Shown: positions 5,374 through 10,444 of the stretch, one piece after another
How the letters are laid out: every line of letters begins with the position of its first letter
Numbering within the stretch: the stretch's first letter is position 1
Source: Bacteroidales bacterium
GTDB taxonomy: Bacteria > Bacteroidota > Bacteroidia > Bacteroidales > UBA12077
Length of the DNA: 10,444 nt
Direction of reading: 5' to 3'
Assembly: GCA_030156305.1 (NCBI GenBank)
Contig: JASGMZ010000093.1
Coordinates: 1-10,444, forward strand
The notes under the pieces: generated by a model
What the model saw: only the letters and a program-made list of their open reading frames with translations
Told to the model about the DNA's origin: nothing
The model's database searches: none
Made by a program: the position numbers and the translations under genes

Positions 5374-6130
5374 CCGATGGAATCTAAACAATAAAAAAGC
5401 ACTTATTACCGGAGGAACAAAAGGTATTGGAGCATCAATTGCTAAAGAATTTATCGAACTTGGTGCACATGTTACCGTTGTAGCGCGTAATGAAAACGAT
5501 TTTGAAAAATTTAAAGAGGAGATTAAGCCCAAAGAAAAAATCAGTTTTATACAAGCTGATATTAGCCAGTTAAATGATATTGAAAAAATCATTGAAACCA
5601 TTAAACAACAATGGGGAACGCTGGATATCCTTGTGAATAATGCAGGAATGAATATCCGCAAAAAAACGATTGATTATTCGTATGATGAATATGAAAAAAT
5701 CATTCATACGAACCTTAGTTCTGCATTTGAGCTTAGCCGGAAGACCTACCCTTTGTTAAAAAAATCACAACAGGGCAATATTGTCAATATTGCATCGGTT
5801 GCCGGACAAACGCATCTGCGCACAGGGGCTGTTTATGGCATGACAAAAGCCGCAATGATACAATTAACCAAAAATCTGGCGGCTGAATGGGCTGCTGATG
5901 GAATAAGAGTAAACGCTGTGGCTCCCTGGTATATTAAAACTCCGCTGGCTGAAACAGTACTGAAAAATAAAGATTACTATCATGAAGTAATTAGCCGTAC
6001 GCCCTTGCAAAAAATCGGTGAACCCAAAGATATTGCAGCTACCGTAGCTTTTTTATGCATGCCTGCTGCTGCTTATATCACCGGCCAGTGCATCAGTGTT
6101 GACGGTGGATTTATGATTTACGGATTTTAA
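5366..6130 (+). CDS. Short-chain dehydrogenase/reductase, tropinone-reductase-like
   Basis: Cytoplasmic NAD(P)-dependent oxidoreductase of 254 residues, the classical SDR size. The cofactor motif TGGTKGIG is at 15-22, NNAG follows the fourth strand, and the catalytic triad is Ser144, Tyr157 and Lys161 (YGMTK). APWYIKTPL and a C-terminal DGGF are also present. The opening RWNLNNKKALITGGTKGIG resembles plant tropinone-reductase-like SDRs. The substrate is unknown, and bacterial members of this group are usually annotated only generically. An upstream in-frame ATG at 5318 would add 16 residues unrelated to the SDR fold. The ATG at 5366 is chosen because it gives the standard N-terminus and overlaps the stop of the exported hydrolase gene (ATGACTAA), favouring translational coupling. 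The stop lies one base from the stop of the convergent TPR gene. Confidence 0.93.
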   Translation: MTNRWNLNNKKALITGGTKGIGASIAKEFIELGAHVTVVARNENDFEKFKEEIKPKEKISFIQADISQLNDIEKIIETIKQQWGTLDILVNNAGMNIRKKTIDYSYDEYEKIIHTNLSSAFELSRKTYPLLKKSQQGNIVNIASVAGQTHLRTGAVYGMTKAAMIQLTKNLAAEWAADGIRVNAVAPWYIKTPLAETVLKNKDYYHEVISRTPLQKIGEPKDIAATVAFLCMPAAAYITGQCISVDGGFMIYGF

Positions 6131-6131
6131 A

Positions 6132-7328
6132 TTATGGACAATATTGTTGCCAATAGTTGATGGCCTCAATGCTTCCATAGCGTTTCCCTTTTTTCCAGTC
6201 ATAACAAGCACCTTCTTTATCTCCTGTTTTTAATCGGGCATATCCTTTTTTGGCATAGATATCTCCATTAAAAGGATTAATATCTAAATACATAGAATAA
6301 TCACTTACAGCATATTCCCAGGTTCCGGTAGCTGAATAAATATCACCCCTTAACTCATATTGCTCTTTTAATTGTTTCTGTTCAAACGATTTATTAATTG
6401 TTGTTAACGCTTCTAACAATTTATTGTCATGATAAAGTGATTTTGCTTTTATGATTAAAAGGCTTGTATTTTGAGGCATTAAAAGCAACAAATCATCAAC
6501 AAGTGATATAGATTCATTGTATCGGCCAACCTCCAAAAGTAGTTTTGCTTTGAGTAAATAAAAATTTACCTGATAAGGCTTTTTATAAATCGCTTTTTCA
6601 ATATCAGCCAAAGCACTTGCATCATCATCCATTTCATCATATAATTTTGCACGATGGTAAAAATAATCACCAGGTATTTTAGTAATTTCAATAGCCTTAT
6701 TAATAGTTTCCAGCGCTTTTTTATAATCGTTTAATGATGTACTGATTTTACTATGAAGATAAAAAGCCTGATGCAAATTGTTATTGCGAGAAATAATTTC
6801 CTGAACAAGAAATAACGCTTCGGTAAAATTCTCCTCTGCAAAAAGTTGCTCAGCCCGATAAATTTGTCTTTCGGTTGCTGAATATAAATTTGTTTTTAAA
6901 ATACTATCAAGAAATGAGGTATTAACCATTTTTTCATAGGCTTTATCATGGAATAAATCAAACAATGAAATTTTATCGGTTGATTGCAAATTCTTCAACA
7001 ATAACTTCTGTGCATATACATAATCGTTACGTTTTAAATATATTTTAACCTGATGGCTGGTTGAGGCATTAACTTTTATTTTTTCTATTTCCCGGCAATA
7101 GGCAAGGGCTTTTTCATATAATCCCAATTGGTAAGCTGCTTCTGCCTGAGCCAAAAAAATATCAATATTATGATGATTTTCATTGTTGGTTTCAAAATAG
7201 GTTAACACTTCCTGAAAATTTCCTTGCTGTAATTGCACAAATGGATATAATTCGCTTGTTTTTATCGGTTGTGCTTGCGATAAATAAACAAAACAAAGCA
7301 ATCCTATGAATAAAAACAATCGATGCAT
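6132..7328 (-). CDS. Exported tetratricopeptide-repeat protein
   Basis: The 398-residue protein has a Sec signal peptide (1-19; cleavage likely after SQA). The rest is nearly all TPR helices, visible at about 54-84, 151-182, 186-216, 221-251, 256-286, 290-318, 323-352 and 357-382. Several follow the canonical alanine/glycine/tyrosine spacing (for example GDYFYHRAKLYDEMDDDASALADIEKAI). The end, DKEGACYDWKKGKRYGS...QQYC, is a form seen often at the end of Bacteroidota TPR proteins. TPR proteins act as scaffolds; no enzyme motif is present. Its ATG begins one base after the stop of the large T9SS cargo gene, so it is probably co-translated and may help secrete or assemble that cargo, though this rests on position alone. 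No membrane helix other than the signal is seen. Confidence 0.9.
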   Translation of the reverse strand: MHRLFLFIGLLCFVYLSQAQPIKTSELYPFVQLQQGNFQEVLTYFETNNENHHNIDIFLAQAEAAYQLGLYEKALAYCREIEKIKVNASTSHQVKIYLKRNDYVYAQKLLLKNLQSTDKISLFDLFHDKAYEKMVNTSFLDSILKTNLYSATERQIYRAEQLFAEENFTEALFLVQEIISRNNNLHQAFYLHSKISTSLNDYKKALETINKAIEITKIPGDYFYHRAKLYDEMDDDASALADIEKAIYKKPYQVNFYLLKAKLLLEVGRYNESISLVDDLLLLMPQNTSLLIIKAKSLYHDNKLLEALTTINKSFEQKQLKEQYELRGDIYSATGTWEYAVSDYSMYLDINPFNGDIYAKKGYARLKTGDKEGACYDWKKGKRYGSIEAINYWQQYCP

Positions 7329-7329
7329 A

Positions 7330-9936
7330 TTATTCGTTTAAATTTATTCCTGAACCCTTATCGGTATAAACATGAATAAATCCTACCATATTGCGCACTT
7401 CGAGACCGGTAATTCTGGGTTCCCAAACATCGCAAATGTAATAATAAACTCCTGTAGATACTTTTTTGTTTGAATTTTTTATGGTTCCATCCCAATTAAT
7501 CATAGGATCTTCGGTTTCAAAAATCAGTTCGCCCCAACGATTAAAAATACGCATGTGCACTTTTTCGACATAATTGAGCGGATTTTTAGCGAGATAAATA
7601 TCATTTATCCCATCGTTATTTGGAGTAAAAACATTGGGTAACTCATAATAAGCACAATCATCTATACAACACACATTAGACAAATCACTTTCGTTGTAAA
7701 ACGAATCAACAGCAGAAACAGCATAACATGCTCCCATGGTTCCTTCAGGGAAATGCTCATAAAAAGTATTCTCCGCACCCATTATTTTATCTATTGAATC
7801 GAGGGTTGCTTCGTAATGATTAGTATAATAAATCTTGTACCCAATCACATCGTCGGCACATGTTAAATTTGGATTATTCCAGGTAAGCACATTCTTTAAA
7901 CTATCACACGAGGACCTCACCTTTAAACCTGGCGGACAGGGACGCTGAAAATCCTCAGGAATATCACATCTTTCATTGGACAAATTTTCGGTATAAAATT
8001 TATTGGTATCAATTTTATAATACCCTATACTTTTTACCAAATAGCAATATTGAGTCCCATTGGCCAATTTTGTATCTGTAAATTCTCTTTTGGTTGAATA
8101 ACCAATCGAGTCATAATTCATCGTAGTATTGTTTAAACGGTAGATGATATATTCATTATCGAGCCAGGGAGTATTTTTTTCAATATTAATTTTAATGGCA
8201 TTATCGAAAGGTTCAAGGTTTAAAAATATGGAGGATGATAATTGTGGGTTCCCTATTTTAAATCGATTACCGGGGGTATCATTATACAAAGCAACTTCGT
8301 ATGAATATTGTGTTTCAGAAGTATTTAATCCCGAATCAAAAAAAGTTGTATCATCCAATCCGGCAATGGAATCAATTTTTTTCAACCGCATTCCGTATGC
8401 TTCATCCGAGCGATAAATGATATATTTAAACGGCCCATCAGCATCAGGGACAGTATCTAAACGATCTGGTTTAGCCCAACGGAGTAATATCTTTCCTTCT
8501 GATTCATCCGTTACTAAAACACTTACATTGGTAATAATGGGAAATCCTGGCGCTATAATCCCGCAAACCTCTTCGGATGGGTAACTTTGAGCACCATCGG
8601 CAAATTCGGAAATTATCCGGTAACAATAACTAAACCCTTGTACAAGCCCTTCACCATTGTTGTTATCGAAAAACATGGTATCGGTAGTTTCGCCTGCAAA
8701 TTCATAACCGGTATAATCAGGTAACCCGGTAACACAACTATCTGGAGTATAATCAAGGGAATCAATACGTCGATAAATTAAGTATTTGGCCGGATTACAT
8801 TCTCCCGGAGCCCAAGCTAATCGCATAAAAGCATTTCCCGGATTAAGCATTATTCCCTCAGGTGAAGGGCCTATTACTTTAATTAAAAAATTATCAATAT
8901 CAACCAAATTAATGTCCGGATGGTTATCCCTGGCGGAAATCAAAACCATATATTCGCTTTTGCGGATATGATTACATCCTGTTACCCATGTAAATCTGGA
9001 AACAACTTCTCCCGGTTTACTTGATATTTCTTCTAAGTTAGCCGGATTGGATTCAAAAAGAAAGGGCCCGCCGGCACCAATATGTACGATAGAGTCATAA
9101 TTAAGATCAGTACTTCGGACATAGGTTTCCAATGTATCGCCAGCTAAAATACACCAATCATTGAAATCATCGTTTACTGGGGGCATATTATCTGTTTCAT
9201 AAACATCAATTTGCATATCACGGATCAACGATCCTATTTTTATCCCATCACGCCATTCATTAATCTGAATAGCAATGTTATATTTTCCGGTATCGGGAGG
9301 AGTATTCCATACAAAATCGCCGGTAACTTCATCTATCCCAATATAGTTAGTAGCAGGGGGCAACGTATATCCATGAATAGGATCGCCATTTTCACCTGTA
9401 CATTCCGTTAACGAATAAGAAAGGCTATCGCCGTCAGGATCATAAGCACCGGGATTGTGAACAAATAAGCGGTATTGAGCCGCTTTATTGATGGGAGGAT
9501 TTAACAAAACCGGAGCGCTGTTAGGCCCAAATTCCGGATTCACATAAATGGTTGTTTTTACTGAGAAAACGGTATTTACAGAATTAGGTATATTTTCTAC
9601 TCCATAGTTTCGATTTGGATCCTCAACCAAAATTTCATAAACACCTGGGCCGGGAAAAGTATGCCGGGCAATATACCGGTTCCGTTGATAATAATCGGGT
9701 AGTTCAATAAAATCATGACGTGGAATTACTGTATACGTTCCATCGCCCCAGGAAACTTCCAGCTCTTCCCTATCTACATTACTCAGCGTATAAGTATACG
9801 TTGTTACTGTAATTTCGAAAGTTAAATCAGAAATTTGTGTATAGGTTATTTCCCCGGCTCTATTATGCGTTGCATAAAGGATTTGAGTAAAAAACAAACT
9901 AATGAATAAAATTAAATAAACCCGTAAAAATTTCAT
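7330..9936 (-). CDS. T9SS type B cargo: large secreted protein with gliding-motility-associated C-terminal domain
   Basis: 868 residues with a signal peptide (1-22, ending ILYA). The mature N-terminus THNRAGEITY is a form common in Bacteroidota surface proteins. A PKD-like section follows (about 58-135; VSWGDGTY, HTFPGPGVYEI). Then comes an Ig/cadherin-like section (about 138-250; YDPDGDSLSYSL, VTGDFVWNTPPDTGKYNI). Three to four fibronectin-III-like modules lie at about 355-755, with recurring YLIYRRID, YSYCYRI and YKIYYTN elements and many cysteines. The C-terminus (768 to end) is the type B sorting domain: NVFTPNNDGINDIY, RIFNRWGELIFE, NWDGTIKN, GVYYYICDV and GFIHVY, with a slightly long polar tail. 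The domain directs export by the type IX system. Binding or structural function is unknown; no catalytic domain is seen. Its ATG overlaps the stop of the DUF6702-like gene by 4 bp. Confidence 0.93.
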   Translation of the reverse strand: MKFLRVYLILFISLFFTQILYATHNRAGEITYTQISDLTFEITVTTYTYTLSNVDREELEVSWGDGTYTVIPRHDFIELPDYYQRNRYIARHTFPGPGVYEILVEDPNRNYGVENIPNSVNTVFSVKTTIYVNPEFGPNSAPVLLNPPINKAAQYRLFVHNPGAYDPDGDSLSYSLTECTGENGDPIHGYTLPPATNYIGIDEVTGDFVWNTPPDTGKYNIAIQINEWRDGIKIGSLIRDMQIDVYETDNMPPVNDDFNDWCILAGDTLETYVRSTDLNYDSIVHIGAGGPFLFESNPANLEEISSKPGEVVSRFTWVTGCNHIRKSEYMVLISARDNHPDINLVDIDNFLIKVIGPSPEGIMLNPGNAFMRLAWAPGECNPAKYLIYRRIDSLDYTPDSCVTGLPDYTGYEFAGETTDTMFFDNNNGEGLVQGFSYCYRIISEFADGAQSYPSEEVCGIIAPGFPIITNVSVLVTDESEGKILLRWAKPDRLDTVPDADGPFKYIIYRSDEAYGMRLKKIDSIAGLDDTTFFDSGLNTSETQYSYEVALYNDTPGNRFKIGNPQLSSSIFLNLEPFDNAIKINIEKNTPWLDNEYIIYRLNNTTMNYDSIGYSTKREFTDTKLANGTQYCYLVKSIGYYKIDTNKFYTENLSNERCDIPEDFQRPCPPGLKVRSSCDSLKNVLTWNNPNLTCADDVIGYKIYYTNHYEATLDSIDKIMGAENTFYEHFPEGTMGACYAVSAVDSFYNESDLSNVCCIDDCAYYELPNVFTPNNDGINDIYLAKNPLNYVEKVHMRIFNRWGELIFETEDPMINWDGTIKNSNKKVSTGVYYYICDVWEPRITGLEVRNMVGFIHVYTDKGSGINLNE

Positions 9937-10421
9937 TTTATAGCGATTAATATTTCTTTGTTTCTGATATCAAACTGATACCCTTGTTCGTTACCTTCAC
10001 TTTTAATAATTAATAAATTTTTCTGATCAAAAAACAGATCAAATAATATTGTATTTTGAATTGTTACCTTCGCCGGCAAATGCTCTTTTAAAGGAATCCG
10101 GTAATAAAACCATATAAATTCTTCTGTGGTTTTGATACCCTTATTTTCCAATTTAAAATCTAAATCATCATGTTTTAATTTAAAATGATGATTAAAATAC
10201 TGGCCTATTTTATCCTGAAATTTTTGAACATCTTCCTGATTGTTTATATTAACCTCCGTTTCATACAAATGAAATAATAATAATTCAAAATCTTGAGTAA
10301 ATAACTGAAATGAAACCGAGATTTCATTTTGTGCTTCTAAGTATTCAACATTTGTGAACGAAGCATGCACCGGGTGCATCATAATAATTAAACAAGCTAT
10401 CCATTTTATAAACAAAACCAT
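9933..10421 (-). CDS. DUF6702-like exported protein of Bacteroidota
   Basis: The 162-residue protein has a hydrophobic export signal (1-20, ending MMHPVHA). The HPVHASFTNVEYLEAQNEISVSFQLFTQDFELLLF opening resembles the DUF6702 family (HPFHVS-type start, then a beta-rich segment ending in F.DDFE). The rest alternates predicted strands, including EEFIWFYYRIPL and NTILFDLFFDQKN. No catalytic motif is seen and the function of the family is unknown to me. It is the first gene of a tight three-gene minus-strand operon, overlapping the cargo gene through ATGA. Family members are often periplasmic or membrane-associated; here no further membrane helix is visible. Only 23 bases upstream are in the window, so the promoter cannot be judged. 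The family name rests on recalled motifs. Confidence 0.75.
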   Translation of the reverse strand: MVLFIKWIACLIIMMHPVHASFTNVEYLEAQNEISVSFQLFTQDFELLLFHLYETEVNINNQEDVQKFQDKIGQYFNHHFKLKHDDLDFKLENKGIKTTEEFIWFYYRIPLKEHLPAKVTIQNTILFDLFFDQKNLLIIKSEGNEQGYQFDIRNKEILIAIK

Positions 10422-10444
10422 AGGCTAAAAGTACAAATTTTTAT

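Noticed and set aside
8144..8416. Plus-strand frames opposite the large T9SS cargo gene (also near 8786-8971 and 9211-9411)
   Set aside because: They are antisense to a clear multidomain coding region, lack family features and have no start signals.

Overview
The window looks like an AT-rich chromosome segment from a member of the Bacteroidota. Four signs support this. One protein ends in a gliding-motility/type IX secretion (T9SS) type B sorting domain. One is a DUF6702-like exported protein. Two genes have a -7 promoter element of the TAnnTTTG type. Nearly all starts lack a Shine-Dalgarno sequence. No rRNA, tRNA, CRISPR array, phage or transposase gene is visible.

Left part (1-1437): a partial dispersed palindromic repeat sits at the window edge. 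Next is nth (endonuclease III). Its stop codon directly abuts an exact 20-unit array of the 7-mer TTTCARR. The array runs into what looks like a deletion scar: the last residues of an FtsX/MacB-type ABC permease on the minus strand lie back to back with the ATPase half of a sensor histidine kinase on the plus strand.

Protein-quality genes (1507-2368): a long, divergent GroES-family protein converges with an Hsp20 small heat-shock protein. They share an intergenic hairpin oriented as a terminator for hsp20. The hsp20 gene has a near-perfect Shine-Dalgarno sequence, unlike every other gene here.

Selenium gene (2609-4825): the most notable feature is one 738-residue protein. It fuses a complete PLP-dependent cysteine desulfurase/selenocysteine lyase-like domain to a complete selenophosphate synthetase (SelD). 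The lyase active-site loop resembles animal selenocysteine lyase. The protein could therefore release selenium from (seleno)cysteine and pass it directly to ATP-dependent selenophosphate formation. No other selenium gene (selA, selB, selC, mnmH) is in the window, so the final use of the selenophosphate cannot be told from here.

After it come a small exported papain-like (CHAP/NlpC-P60-like) protein and a tropinone-reductase-like short-chain dehydrogenase, which overlap by 8 bp.

Right part (6132-10421): a tightly packed minus-strand operon, read right to left, encodes a DUF6702-like exported protein, an 868-residue T9SS cargo with PKD/Ig-like and fibronectin-like domains, and an exported TPR protein. 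Junctions are a 4-bp overlap and a 1-bp gap. The operon meets the dehydrogenase gene tail to tail with one base between stop codons.
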